Below, piece after piece: positions 25,502-38,416 of a stretch of 64,000 nt of DNA; the first letter of the stretch is position 1; every line of letters begins with the position of its first letter. Below the pieces are notes generated by a model. It saw nothing but the letters and a program-made list of their open reading frames with translations. It was not told the origin of the DNA and did not search any database. Source of the stretch: Sipunculus nudus (taxonomy: Eukaryota; Annelida; Sipuncula; Golfingiida; Sipunculidae); assembly GCA_026874595.1 (NCBI GenBank), contig CM049306.1:95097642-95161641 (forward strand). The letters are read 5' to 3'. The translations under genes and the position numbers were made by a program.

Positions 25502-25503
<2 letters not shown>
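23400..25503. other. 3' flank of the KCNMB-like gene, no further gene
   Basis: AT-rich DNA. Two stretches, about 24430-24560 and 24975-25110, are non-repetitive and rich in homeodomain-like TAATTA/ATTAATTA/TTTATTA words interspersed with GC-richer words, the look of conserved non-coding elements. That is an impression, not evidence of function. Confidence 0.25.

Positions 25504-25569
<66 letters not shown>
25504..25569. repeat. (TA)n microsatellite
   Basis: Uninterrupted TA run of about 66 bp. All overlapping ORFs rich in isoleucine and tyrosine are translations of it. Confidence 0.95.
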
Positions 25570-25571
<2 letters not shown>

Positions 25572-27001
25572 ACAACATGAGATGGCTGGATTACATGCAC
25601 ATGCACATTTTAGTTTAGATTGTATAATTGGCTGGCTATTAGACCTAACAATAATACACATGTATATACACATTTGGTCATCTTAATCATGTTGTGCATA
25701 TATATGTGTCTGGAACAAATTTGATAGAAAAAAATTATGTTTATTGAGACTTTCATCTACAGATTTTTTTTTTTGTAAGTTGGACGCATTACAACAAGCA
25801 ACAGACACATAAATGTCAGCAAAATAAGTTCTAGAGCATGAGAGCACAATGACAACAAAATGAGAAATCAGACACTTCATGTCTCATAATAGAAATCCTT
25901 TTATATTTATAATTTGATTTCTACAAGATATGCTTTGATCAAACAAATACACCACATCCCATGCTTTATATATTGGAATATGCTCTTTTCAAATTCTGGC
26001 GCAGGAGGGTGGCATCGAAAACTATTTACAACAATCTGTCAGATAGAGATTTTAAAATTTCTCAAAATATTAAAATATAAACAAATATATTGGACATCCA
26101 CATTCAAACTTTATTGATAATGTAGGTGACCTACAATGTAACACAAATATAAATCTGTATGTGCGTATATATGTCCGTTAAAAAAACCCGAAGGTTTTGT
26201 TTTTACGATACGCTGAAACAGAGGCCGGGGGTTTGGATACAGAGTAGCTCGGCTGTCGTTTGGTGAACAAAGACAGATAACCGCCAACTGGTCCAGCGCA
26301 GTTCATTAAAACACAATCAATACCCGGCTCCAGGGAGCGCCTGCTAATCCTGGAGAAAGGTCGTCTGCCCAGTCTCCCGCCATAATTCTCCCCTTGGCGA
26401 CAGTAATCAAAGTTAAACATATCGCCACGAGGGGGTGTGCTATTTACAGGCAACACGATTAGTTGATGATTTCATTTAAATATTATAAACTCAATGGAAT
26501 TAGAATTGCAAACCACTTATATATACAAACACACATAAATTATATAAAAATATCAACAGAAAGCAGGGTGTCATTTAACTGGTGAATAATTTGCCAGATG
26601 TTGGCCTTTTTAAATGACAGAATTAGGCATAAGGGTTAAAATGTTTTTTATAATGAAAGATGCATTTAGTAAAACGGGTGGAATTATAACATTTATATGT
26701 ATTTTTATCATTTATTTTTTTAATTTTCAAGCATTTATTGTGAACCATTGTCCTGTTTGGGTGCACATGTAGCCCCGTGAGCCAAATGGTATAATTTTTC
26801 CACAAACGTCCGGCAACCTTTGTTGCTCCACAATTCATACATGATCTAGCTCACGTATTTTACCATTTACCAAGTTGTAGACATCCTTTTCTGTCAGCAT
26901 CAAGAGGAAATTCTTTTTTTTTTTCTGGCCAACATGTAGCTCTGTCCTTTTAAATGTTTAATGCCCGATGGTCATGCGGCTTACTCAATTGGACAATCAT
27001 G
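25570..27001. other. Unassigned stretch with a GC-richer island
   Basis: No gene recognised. Positions about 26215-26455 are noticeably GC-richer and free of repeats found elsewhere in the window. A conserved non-coding element or decayed exon is possible. The minus-strand 92-residue ORF there matches no known family. Confidence 0.3.
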
Positions 27002-30000
27002 TATAATGGTCCGTTGGCTTGGGGGACTCACCTTGCCCCCCCCCCCCTCCCCCCTACCCCCTCCCCCCCCCTCCCCCGAACCAATTAGCCAAACATATTT
27101 TTTCTCATTGCTATATGCCTATACTTTGATTTTAAGGATGTTATCATTGAATAAATTGGGGCTCAGTAGTGGTTCCGGGCTGTTTTCCTGCACCACAATC
27201 ACTGTTTCATCACCGATTTTATGAGAAAGGGAAATTTAAATGACCATAACTCCACCAACTTTTAACCTAGAGTAACAAAAAAAAATATCAAATTTTGCAT
27301 TTAGCAAGCCCGTTTAGATGATATATAAAATATGCAAATACGGTCATTATTGAGGTCAGGAAAGGTTAAAAGGTCACGAGATTTTCGTTTTGTCAAAATC
27401 TAGAAACTGACGACTCATTATTCCTCTGTTTGGAGGAAATAAGTCAAATGATCAATATATGGACTGATTGGGTTTATATCAAACGCTTAAAGGTTTGGCT
27501 CACACCACACCTGTTCAAAGATTACTTAAAGTAAAAGCACCTGATCAAACGACATCGTTGGAATATTAAGGATTTCGTGCAATTTATGGCCCGAAATCAG
27601 TTTATTTCATACATTCGGACAGTTCTAGATGGTAAGTATGAATGGGGTGAGTATGGGTGAAAAGGTCATGAAACATTCCCCTTGAGCAAAATCTTGAAAG
27701 TAGTGGTTCACCAGTATACTATTTTGCTGGAAATAGGTTAAAGGGACATATATAACAGGTACTTGCTTATAATAACGTTGTTGTAGCAGTCTGGTGTAGG
27801 TTTCACAAGGCCTTATGGTTTACAGTTCTTGTTAAAAAGCTTTCTGAAACAAATAAAAATGGCTGCCATCATGGCCGAAGCGGTAAGAGCACGCCCTTTC
27901 ATTATTTATAGTCATCACATAATACATTTATTATAGATCCTACTTTACGGATCTAGTTTGTATAGAAATGGAACATTCATATTATTTTTCCTTAAAAAAA
28001 TAATTATATGAGTAAAGATCAGTAACATAACACAGACGGCACAAGGGGTAACAGGAGTAACAATTAAATCTATTTCAGATAGCTCTTCATAGATTACAAA
28101 TCTTGGCCAAAATTTAACACCATCTTTTAGCACAAATGATCAGAAAATGAAGCATTAAAGCCTTAAATACACAATGGTTCAGTAAAATAACTGACATATG
28201 TATAAAGTATTTAGATGTGACCACTGATATTTAATTTTACGGCCATTTTTGTAACCATTCTGATATCCCTTCAGGATATTAAAGTGCACCACGTGACATA
28301 TATGTTATGCATTAGTTTAAACTGTCTTTTTGAACAATGTTATGATTAGAGGTAACCTTTGATATACAGGTATTTTTACAGAAAGTCAAATAGTCGTGTT
28401 GGCCGTAATCTTGGTTCTTAAATGACAGCGAATGGTTTATTTTATAAGGTTAACATGCAGACTTATAAAGGGCATATAACGGAATCCTGAGTCGGTTTCG
28501 CTCAGTTTCGGAGAGAGACAAGGCGGTCCATAGGTCCCTATGTATCTGCCAAAAATTCTTCGGTTATACATTGCGGCCAATTCAATATATAGCCCATCCA
28601 ATGGTCAGCTAAGGACCAGGTATATGATTTTGACGGCAAATATTACAGAAAAAATCCCCGAAATTGAAAGCTTTTACCATTGTGGTTGACATTTTGCTTT
28701 TTTTTAATAATTTATGTTCGCTTTTTAACTTTAAATTGTTACAATCTGTGCAGATCCAAAATGTGATAAAGAACACTTTAAGGGAAAATAAACATTGTTT
28801 CGTTCATGCACGGGGTGCATACAACATCCCAGTTCAGCAACATTTAAAAAAATCATTAGCATGTGATGATATGCCTAATTGATTATCCGCCCTTTTTGTC
28901 ACAGTGGTGGCCATATTAAGTCATTTTGGACTCTTAATCATGTCCTTTACCTTAAAATGTAAAACATCAGTCAAATGAGTGCTTGTGCCCACATCTGTCA
29001 TGTATTATGAGCAAAACCATGGTATGCAGGGCACTTGAAAGAGAAGGTAATTCTTTGCCGCCATATTGGTCAACATTTTGGATTTTACATAATGCGGCCA
29101 CATTGTTATTCTGTTAAAATCCAAAATGTGGTAAAAAGCACTGTTGGGACCAGAAAAGCTTCGTTTGATCAAGTCATGTAAGTGGATCATGACGCACCTC
29201 TTAGCTCTCTATCTAAATGAAAAATCCCCCTCGGTTATACATGTAAGCTGATGGAGTACTTCGTCTATAAATCAGCTACAATGGTAATTCCGACATCTGA
29301 GCAGCAATATTTTCTGGTAATTGATCCAGAGTGCCCTTATCCACTTTGAAACAGATAGTCCAGTACAGTAGCATCTATATAAATAATTTTTTTGCGACGA
29401 CTAAATAAAAGGAAAGGATGTGCCTTTACTGCCAAGTAAGCGTCATAATGACAGAAATGTAAAACATCTGTTATAGACCTCCATATACTGACACCTGATT
29501 GCTATAGCAACTTTATAATAAGCAGTTACCTGTTATATATGGCCCGAATAAAAAGATATCGTGTCTGTTTTGGATTTTACGTAGTAAGATCCCATTGTCT
29601 TACCATTTAAAATATGTTAAAGGACATTTAAGGCTAATGAAAACAAAATTCGTTAAGTCCAGGGGGAGTGAAGAAGCCGCTTATAATTTTATCCTCTAAC
29701 CTACTGATAAATCACCACTTCCTAGATTTTGGTCAGGAGAACATTCCATGGCCGTTTGACCCCTGCAGCACTCAATACTGACAAAATACTTGAATACTTG
29801 TATATAGGCTGAACTTGCCTGACAAAAAATGTCATACAATTATTAAGGATTATTTTAATTTTCCCTACAACTATCACGGAGTTTCTTAAAAAAATCTTAA
29901 CATTGCACCACACCATTGTCGTTTGAATACGTTGTTTAATTTGAGTTATCCTTTGCAAATGTTAACCAGAACAGTCTGAATGTATATTACAAAACTATTC

Positions 30001-30786
30001 AGCCATTATTTGATCATTTGATCTATATCCACCATACAGAATAATTATAAGTCGCTTGTTTCTATTTTTTTGCCGAGACCGACTTTCATTACCCTTTTGA
30101 TACCTGCTGACCTCTATACTGACCTTATTTGCATATTTTATATATCATCTTAACCAGCATGGCCAAAGCAACAATTCGATGGGTAATTTATTGTTCTAGG
30201 TTAAACTTTGATGAAGTTATGGTCCTTTAATTTCCTAAACCCCAAAAATGGCGTTTATAGCAACATACTTAATATTGCACCAATGTCGTTTGTTCAGTTT
30301 GCTTTTATTTTGAGTTATCTTTGAACAAAAGTGAGCCAAACTTTTCTGAGCGTGTGATTTAAACCCAAAGCAGGCTATTATTAATTGATCATTTCACTTA
30401 TTTCCTCCAAACAGAGGAATAATGAGTCGTCAGTTTCTAGATTTTGACCAAGCGGATAATCCCATGACCTTTCGACCCCTGCTGACCTCAATACTGACTT
30501 TATTTGCATATTTTATATATCACCTGAACGGTCTTGGTGAATGAAACAACTTGATGGGTACCTTAATATTCTGCGGTAATACGTTATGGAGTTATGGTCA
30601 TTTATATTTCCCCTAGCCATAATATGAATGACGAAATCTTCAGTTTTTATGGTGCAAAAAACAGCCCGGAACCACTACTGAGTCCCAGTTTATTCCGTGT
30701 TAACATCCTTAAAATCAAAATTTATAGTAATAAGAAAAAAAATAGGCTTGGCTAATTAGTGGGGGTTCCCCACCCCACGGACTATA
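27002..30786. mobile_element. Large foldback element with long inverted arms
   Basis: The left arm (about 27002-27490) and right arm (about 30380-30786) are inverted copies. The left has TAATGGTCCGT, a pyrimidine tract, CCAATTAGCCAA, then GTAGTGGTTCCGGGCTGTTTT, CTAGAAACTGACGACTCATT and CTCTGTTTGGAGGAAATAAG; each recurs in reverse complement on the right. Inside the right half the arm sequence is repeated directly about three times (anchors near 29758, 30105 and 30475). A separate direct repeat with TCCAAAATGTG recurs near 28758 and 29119, with a diverged copy near 29609. No transposase ORF was found, so it is non-autonomous. Target duplications were not resolved; the ends are approximate. Confidence 0.7.
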
Positions 30787-33184
30787 AATATGGAAGACCG
30801 GTTTGCCTATTTGTACCAGCATGTTTTACGAGAAGCAGAGGTTACCCCGTAATACACTTGAATCCAGACTCAGTTAACAGATCGGCCTACAGAGCATAGC
30901 TAACGCGGCAAGTTGGAATGCAACGAATAGCATAGTATATTAACCAAAATAATGACAGAAGAATACCTTCCTACAGCAGGACTCTGCAGTGCCTTTGTTT
31001 CGTAAACAGGTATATCACAGAATACGATATTATTTGTCGTTGTTACCAATTCATCACAGGTATATATTCAAACATCTGACGATGGTCTTTTAGTTTAATC
31101 ATAGAATACCTTATTTCTCTGACTGGCTTGTAGCAAACATGGAATTGGTAACAAGATTCACAAAATCTAGTCAAATGTACTTCCGCATACAATTCGCAAA
31201 ATCTTAATTTGCTAAGAATAATACAAAACATACCTATTCAGAGAACATTTTAATCCATCTTTATGGTTTAATATCTTTTAAAGTGTTATCAGAGGCTTCC
31301 ATGTTCTGTAAAGTGTTTCTTTATTTTAATAAGCTAGTGCATGGTAGCGTTTTCAGAATATATTGCTTGTACTAGATATCTATATCTTTATTAAATAGTC
31401 TTAATAAGATGTAGCTTTTGGTGATTTTATTCCACATGTAGGTTATTCCCCACAAAAGTGTCTATCACATAGTGTATTATAAGCAATGGTTCCTACTCGA
31501 TAACATATGTAACTCAAAAGTCCGTTTCCATAAATGATCACTCCACCTCATCCGAAACATCAGTTATAATGCAATGCACCTACTGGTTCCAATATATGGA
31601 CGTTATATTCTCTCTCGGTTCACCATGCAGGTCAACCACATTATGTCGCTGTAACAGTTGGTTGAAAGGTCCCTTTAACGTGAAGCGGGACTAATACAAG
31701 TACACGGGTTTGACAACATATAAAAAAAATACCGTTCTAATCGTACATCACCCAAGTGACGCCAGGAGACAGAATTAAATATAACATTTTCGTACATGTC
31801 TACGTCTGACCAGAGCCTTTTCACGTGTAAAATTAACAACATAAAAAATATCTCGGCCCACGTCAACACCCCTATGGAATACCAGGCCGAAGTACCCAGA
31901 GCTGTCCCAGTGCAAGAACGTGTAATAATGCTAGTAAAGCATAATGAACACGTGACCTGAAACATACTCGGGCCTAGTGCACTGCTGAATTTGAAAACTA
32001 TGTGCTGTTATAACAGACCTAGCAACCGCATTTTCTAATATCCAATGGCAACATTATCCATCTATGAGAATGTAAAACCGAAAAGTGAGAACCCTTTTAC
32101 CCGAATGTTCTCAATTTGTATGTCGAATAGGCTGCCATCTGGCGGTCCTGAATGAAGTGAAAGTTGACCCCAATTCATAAAACCTTAATCACTTTCATTG
32201 ACCTTGTTCTGCTTACATAATATAGGTATAAACCATTAGTTTTAGTGTAATTATATGTTTAAGGATATTTTCTCGAGCATGTAATTCTCGTGAATTTCAT
32301 GAGGATGTCTCTGATTCGCAAAAATTACATGCCAAAATTGCATTTGACTTTTTCATTAGTATGAATGTTTTACAAGAATATGGAATTGAAAATGGTATCT
32401 TTATGATAAAAATTATCTACAAAGTGCAGCGGACAACACGTCTTTTTAAGTATATTTATTTTACCTTGGAAAATTAAAAACAACCGTGTCGGAACGCAAA
32501 ATAAATTACATAATTACGAACTTGCAATATTTTGAAAATATATCATTTCCTTCACTAAACAGTACCGAATGAAATAATGAATGGAATGAAACTTGCTTGA
32601 GTCCTGATGCAAAGTTAGTTAAGTCCAAATTTGTCTTTGATACAATGAGTTTCATTAAGGTAATTCTTTATCCCTCCCGGCTACCAGAACCACTCACTGG
32701 TATGAGGGACCGTCTATGTTCACTGTGATCCATATGATCAATATGGTGTACCGCGACTCGCAGCAAAGTTTCATGAGAGTCCTGCCCTTGGTATATATGC
32801 AATATACTACTTTTCTAGTTCATTCAGAACCTCAAATCGTGACCAAGAGACGCGTATAAAAGAGAATCTATACCGGTTATTTGACAAAGATGTCTAAAAA
32901 ATTATATGTATATTTTGCACATTATGCTTCGCTGGAGGCTCTAACTGAGGGCCATGACAGCCATACTCTCAGGTAACCGCAATAAAGAGATTTGATTGAT
33001 CATTGGATTGTTTGAACTACAAAAAATAAACAGTCTGAGTCACGCATTACTGTGTCTTTATGTCTGGCACAGATCAGTCGAGAACAGTTAGTCTCCTGAG
33101 CTTTAGGTCCATTTACCCGCACTAAGACATTCGTACCATCGCTGATATAACACTCGAATCCAGTTATTGCATTCATTTCCGTTC
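30787..33184. other. Unassigned stretch
   Basis: About 2.4 kb without a recognisable gene. The end, at about 32980-33000, reads GCAATAAAGAGATTTGATTGATCA, the style of a SINE/LINE 3' tail, but no body of such an element could be aligned. Confidence 0.3.
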
Positions 33185-33400
33185 GTGTGTTTGTGTGTGT
33201 GTGTTTGTGCATTTGTCACCACATAAATCACACAATCACCAATTAAATCTCATGAAATTTTCAGAGCATTTCGGGAATGGGACAATGAGGAATCGATTAG
33301 ATTTTAGTGCGGATCCGACAAATTGTCCGGATCTAGGAACGACATCTAGGAATATTCACAAATATACTGCTGCATTCATTTAAATGCAGATTTCTAGTTC
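33185..33400 (+). repeat. Dispersed repeat, family G, copy 2
   Basis: Matches copy 1 (9688-9975) in order: a GTGTGTTTGT-rich start, CACCACATAA, AATGGGACAATGAGGAATCG, TTAGATTTTAG, GCGGATCCGAC, then a GGAACGACATCTAGGAATAT segment. Indels separate the copies, so both are old. Confidence 0.65.
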
Positions 33401-33854
33401 CTGTTATAAAGGGTCTGAAATCTCTTGAAATTGAAAACACTTTATTGTTTATATATGTTTAAGATATGTTAATTACTCCGTTAAATGTTTTAACAAATAT
33501 TTATTTTCTTTACTTTGAAGAATGTAACCAAAGATAAAACATCGGTTAATAAAATTATGGACTTTTCTTCGTGGCCTCCGTAAAGAATGAATTTATATAG
33601 GGGGTGTGGGAAAATACAGGGACGTTCAATTATCTTGATTATACAATATGAATAAATCTCTGGAATTATTTTAAAATGAAATTGTGACTTACAAAATGAG
33701 TTGTCTGTAATAATTTTTTTGTGTGGTTATATATCATGTGCTACAGACTCAGCTTGTAAAAGATAACGTATATCTTACAGAGAGCAGTAGAATATCTCTA
33801 GCCAGAAGGAACGGCATCAAGGTTAAATTTCATTCAGCCATCCGACACAGGATG

Positions 33855-33856
<2 letters not shown>

Positions 33857-33922
<66 letters not shown>
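33857..33922. repeat. (TA)n microsatellite
   Basis: Uninterrupted TA run of about 65 bp. Confidence 0.95.
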
Positions 33923-33925
<3 letters not shown>

Positions 33926-34129
33926 TCCGTCTGCATGCTCAAGCTTTGTTTCCAGGTATGTATGGATCATGCCTTGCTCGCTCCAAAAGCGATGCATGCA
34001 TGAACCCTCCACTAAAGGTTGACATGCTCTGCATCTTGTAAAAAATAAAACGAAAAAAAAAAAAACCAAAATGTTCATTTAAACCTGCAACACCTGTTTA
34101 AATTTGCCAGATGGATTAGGTCACCCAAC

Positions 34130-34210
34130 ATGGCCATAACGCTGTCCGTAGTCGTTGTTTTGGCGATTCTTACAGAGGCATCAGGCCTGAGCTGCGAGCA
34201 ATGTACCAAG
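34130..34210 (+). CDS. Perlustrin-like secreted IGFBP-domain protein, exon 1
   Basis: Codes for residues 1-27. The ATG at 34130 opens a clear signal peptide: a hydrophobic core SVVVVLAILT, a small-residue cleavage region ASG, predicted cut after G19, mature start LSCEQC. The first two cysteines of the IGFBP N-terminal domain are C22 and C25. The exon ends AAG|GTGAGG in phase 0. A short upstream ATG at 34111 hits a stop after two codons. The protein is secreted; in molluscs the single-domain IGFBP protein perlustrin occurs in nacre and binds insulin-like peptides, so a role in shell or in insulin/IGF-like signalling is plausible but only inferred. Confidence 0.85.
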
Positions 34211-35057
34211 GTGAGGGTGATAAATTTAAGGTCTAATCATCGTCAAACAACCTTGGTTTAATTTAGCTTTAGAATTCATAGTAATAATAATTTTAGACAC
34301 AGTGTTGTATATATATTTTGAATCTTTAGAATATTCTCTATTATATGAGATATATTTAAAAAGTGTAACAGTGTCCACTTTGAAAAAATTTTATTTTTTT
34401 TTAATTGGATATATCTCAAATTGGCATAGAGTATGTGTGTGGAAATAGTATCATTTGAAACTACATACAAATATCTCCAGGCGGTTTTTTTTGTTATATA
34501 TTTATAGTCTTTTTTTCATAATGAATTTTAAATCTAAAAAAAAATGTGTGATATTAAGAATACTTATTTCGTTTAAATAACGTATTTCTGCTACACTAAA
34601 AAACGATATAGGAAAAAGAAAAAAAAACGCATTTTAGAATACTTGTTGATTTACCTTTATGCAAAATTTGAAAACTTTATATTCGATGGTTTTTGAGAAA
34701 TATCGCTCTAAAGACTGTGCAGTCTCCTGAAATACTGTTTTGAGAAAACGGCTAAAGCTGTTTGGGAAGAGAAATTTCGTTTTGAATGGAAAACAGGGAT
34801 ATAAGCGTAAGTGACAGTTGAATATTTTCACTAAATGTTCCGATTTCAATATATAAATTATAAAATTTAATGGTTTATTAATGTTAAAAAGGATTTTTTA
34901 AAGCAAAATGACAACTGGAGAACTGTCAAACTAAAGTAGGCGGAGCTTACTGGTCCGAGGGGACGGGCATTGGTAATCAGGTCATGGGCTACCGCGCCGG
35001 GGCACGCGTCAGGTGTGAAGTGACTGATACTTATACTAGAGCTGAAACTGCTACTAC

Positions 35058-35092
<35 letters not shown>

Positions 35093-35194
35093 TAATAGTA
35101 ATATTTATTATTATTATTATAATTATTATTATTATTATCATTATTATTATTATGTAGTTTTATAAAAATAATAATAATAATAATAATAATAGTA

Positions 35195-35248
<54 letters not shown>

Positions 35249-35670
35249 TTAAAAAAACTACATGTACTTTTTGTTTTCTCATGTAGGTTTGATGCACTGC
35301 ACAATCATTCACAGACATAGGCCTACATGCATTTAAATTCCTCATAATTTATTTAACCTTTCTGTTTTCAACTAATACTTCTGATACTTAGCGATACATG
35401 TGGCTTAAGATTTTGACACCTTAGGAATAACAAACCTAAACGTTGTATATATTTCAATTCTGTGTAAAGAGAAGTAGTAAAAACATGCATTATTTGTACC
35501 AAACCTTATTAATAAAGGGTACAAACCTAAGTGTTTACATTATTAAGAAACGTCAAAATTTATACTGCTTCTGGGTTTAGACAAAGGTATTGATAGCAGT
35601 TAACTCATTAAAGTCAAGCCCTGAGGTATGCGTGTACTTTTGAAATCTAATAGCCATGTATGCTTCCCAG
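34211..35670 (+). other. Intron 1 of the perlustrin-like gene
   Basis: 1,460 bp, phase 0, acceptor TGCTTCCCAG. It contains the (AAT)n/(ATT)n block at 35058-35248 and otherwise AT-rich sequence with no nested gene. Confidence 0.85.
35058..35248. repeat. (AAT)n and (ATT)n block, self-complementary
   Basis: A run of AAT units (35058-35105) is followed by ATT units (35106-35153), then AAT again (35168-35195) and a long ATT run (35199-35248). Because AAT and ATT are complementary, the block can form long hairpins. It lies in intron 1 of the perlustrin-like gene. The 145-residue ORF over it is an artefact. Confidence 0.95.
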
Positions 35671-35789
35671 GAAGAAGAAAAAAACTGTCCGACTCTGCCG
35701 TCAGAAAACTGTCGGCCCGAGAAGACGCCGTGTTCCTGCTGCGAACAATGTAAAGTCAAACTGAACGAAGCTAGTGGTTCAAGCAAGAA
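35671..35789 (+). CDS. Perlustrin-like secreted IGFBP-domain protein, exon 2
   Basis: Codes for residues 28-66 plus two bases of codon 67. It holds C33, C41 and the hallmark PCSCCEQC (C48, C50, C51, C54), the CxCCxxC signature of IGFBP N-terminal domains (usually GCGCCxxC, with glycine after the first cysteine; here serine replaces it). It ends in a low-complexity link NEASGSSK. The donor chosen is AAGAA|GTACGT, because it keeps phase with exon 3 and is the better of two GT sites 4 bp apart (35790 and 35794). Confidence 0.8.
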
Positions 35790-38416
35790 GTACGTACACC
35801 ATCACGTATTGTATTCTTTGTAAAGTTAGGTCCCTATGTACGCGCTTCACGAGTCCATGGCACAGGCAAAACAGCTACTATGAACCTACGTATCATATAT
35901 ACATCAAGTACCTACGCCACGTGCCGAGATGTTATATATAACTCAACCTTCGTTATTTTGATCTTTTGTCTGTTATCAACTTCAATAAAAATGTATACAA
36001 AAATTGATTTGAGCCACAATTTTGCAGCAATCGCCTTCAACCTTACACCGTTGATTGACAATCAAAGGTCATAGAAGCCTAATGTATTTAGTCAATTTAG
36101 GTCACAGGTCAAGGTCAACGACATCGATAAACCTCAAAAATCGTGTTTTCTTCATTTCTTCGTCCACAATCATCATGGTCACAGAAACTATAGCCCATTA
36201 TATTCGACATCCCGTGGCCTTTTTACCGAAGTATAGCTTCCTAAAATTCCCTGTAACCATGGTTACACATTTTTGGGAAAACGCATGATATAAGAAAATG
36301 ATAGGGCTAAATATTTCTCACTTTGTCAGTTTTAAAGCTAGAGATGTCTATTTTTGTGCATCGGGTTGCATTTAATTATTATAACAAGATTTTAAGTTTT
36401 TCAATATCTCGCACAATATCTCGTCAAACAAGAATTTGCGAGATTAAACTTAAGGATGTTCTAGAGGCCTTAAGTTTGCAGGAATCGTTTTGAAACTGGT
36501 TATCTTATGTCCTACACTAATATCTCAAGATTGATTTTCATTTTCGGAAAATGGCCGCAAAGGGATGCTGGACTCGAAACACTACAATATATCATTTTTG
36601 GTCATATTTCCATAACTTAAACTTTTTTGCTCTCTATGTTTTCTCAAAAAAGATGATCTAGTCATCTATTATCTCAGGTGATTAGTGTGTTAGTATGTAT
36701 GTCCGTTGATGTCATATTCGCCTCAATGCTTGATCTTTTGTCTGATATATGTGATTGCAGAGACCAGAATTTTTTAGCAATCACTCTTAATGAATGAATG
36801 AATGAATGAAAGAATATTTTAATCAGAAATGTAAGGCCTCAGGCCCATAATTCCATATGTCCATAAATCACATGTAGAAAAACAAAATAGACGTTTTCAA
36901 ACTTAAAAAACAACATCACAAAGATAAAAGAAATGAAATAATAAACAAATGATAATATATGATATATGCATTCCAAAATATTAACTAAAAAAAAATCATC
37001 ATGTAGAGGTCACTCTTAATGTTATGCAGTAAAAAGAACAATTTTAGTTATAAAACTTAAAGATGTTCAGTATAAATAGGTCAAAGTTTAAGGTCAATGT
37101 CATCTTAAAACCACAAAATGTTTTCTTTTCTACTTCATATCTTTCTTCAAGATGACAGCCGCATAAACTGTACCTAAAGTTATTCGTCATTCCATGGCCT
37201 TTCTCCCGTTATGTAGCTCTCTAAATCTGCTGTTATCATGGTTATGCATTCGAAAATATTCGAATATATTAAAAAATATGGGGTCTGATTTTCTATTTTT
37301 GTCACCTATAAAGCTAGAGTGGTCTTTTTATTTTCATCAGGTAGAATTCAATTAGACTTACATGATTTTATTTCAATTCTTGCAAAATCTTGTACCACAG
37401 GCGCTTGAATTCCTATTTAAAGCCTTCATATCTCCATTGTTCTTAGAGATCCTACGACGAAATCAAATCAAACGACCCAATAATAAAACGGTTATACCGT
37501 GTTATCACTTGACACGATGGGTCACGTAAGGTCATGCCACTGTCCATCACTTAACTCTTACCAAAAAGCCGCTTCCGCCACCATTTGGACTGGACGACAT
37601 CAAAATTCAGACATCACCACAAAAGGTTATCCAGGTAGCTTGTTTTGATGGTTGGAAACAATGGAAATTGGATGGATTTGATTCTGTAACTCCCGAAGTA
37701 TATTGAACGATCATATGGATTACGCATTAAGAGGAAGATAAATCGAGTTTAAGCGGGCCGAGAACGTAACTTCCCTCATTATCGCACAAAAGGTTTTAGC
37801 CGAGTTGCCTACCTTTTCATATTACAAGTTATAACACGGTTATAAGTGACTGTGCTTGTACCGTTTCTCGTCAAACGAGATTTAAGTGTTCTCGCCCTAC
37901 AAGCCATAGTCCTTCACCAATCGCTCTAAAACAGTTAGAAATTTGACAGAAAAAGCCTATTGTTTTTGGTAAAAATAGGATCAAAGGTCAATGTCCAGGT
38001 CATAGAAATACCTAGATATATAAGTTTCCTCACAACTTATTTTAATATTGTTCTGTCTCCTCAAGTTATAGCTAATTTTGGTCCTCTATGCATCACCCAT
38101 AACTTGTTCTTTCTATGTGTCATCCAGTTTGTGTCAGTCTGTCAGTATGTCCGTCTGTCCGTCTGTTCTTGTCTGCTTGCTTGTTCTTTAGTCTGATATA
38201 TGTTATTCTACAGGCCACAACTTGTCAGCAATCGCTCTGAAAGTCATACATTTGATAGAAAACCGACAATATATTCTGTCTGTCCGTCTGTCTGTCATTT
38301 CTATTCCCGGCAAGCGCTCGACCTATAGTCGTCTATTTTGTTTCTTCATGTGTCAGGGGTGTCATTATAAACAAATATTAAACTATTTTGACCAGAGTTT
38401 TTCAAATGTGTGTCAG
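35790..38416 (+). other. Intron 2 of the perlustrin-like gene, with diverged internal repeats
   Basis: 2,627 bp, phase 2. Three diverged direct copies of a sequence of roughly 0.7-1.1 kb are recognisable from anchors. TTTTGTCTGTTATCAAC near 35965, TTTTGTCTGATATATG near 36736 and TTAGTCTGATATATG near 38189 are each followed by GCAATCGC or GCAATCAC. The downstream part (GGTCAAGGTCAACG, CCGTGGCCTTTTTACCG, AAAGCTAGAG) recurs at about 37080-37330. A 217-bp LINE-tail insertion interrupts the second copy. Confidence 0.7.
36793..37009 (-). mobile_element. LINE/SINE 3'-tail insertion with a 12-bp target duplication
   Basis: A 217-bp insertion is bracketed by a perfect 12-bp direct repeat TCACTCTTAATG at 36781-36792 and 37010-37021. 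Read on the minus strand it ends GGGCCTGAGGCCTTACATTT, then GATTAAAATATTC and a (TTCA)n tail, the style of a 5'-truncated non-LTR retroelement. Target duplication plus microsatellite tail support target-primed reverse transcription. Confidence 0.8.

Noticed and set aside
34867-35304. 145-residue isoleucine/asparagine/tyrosine-rich ORF on the minus strand
   Set aside because: Translation of the AAT/ATT microsatellite in intron 1 of the perlustrin-like gene.
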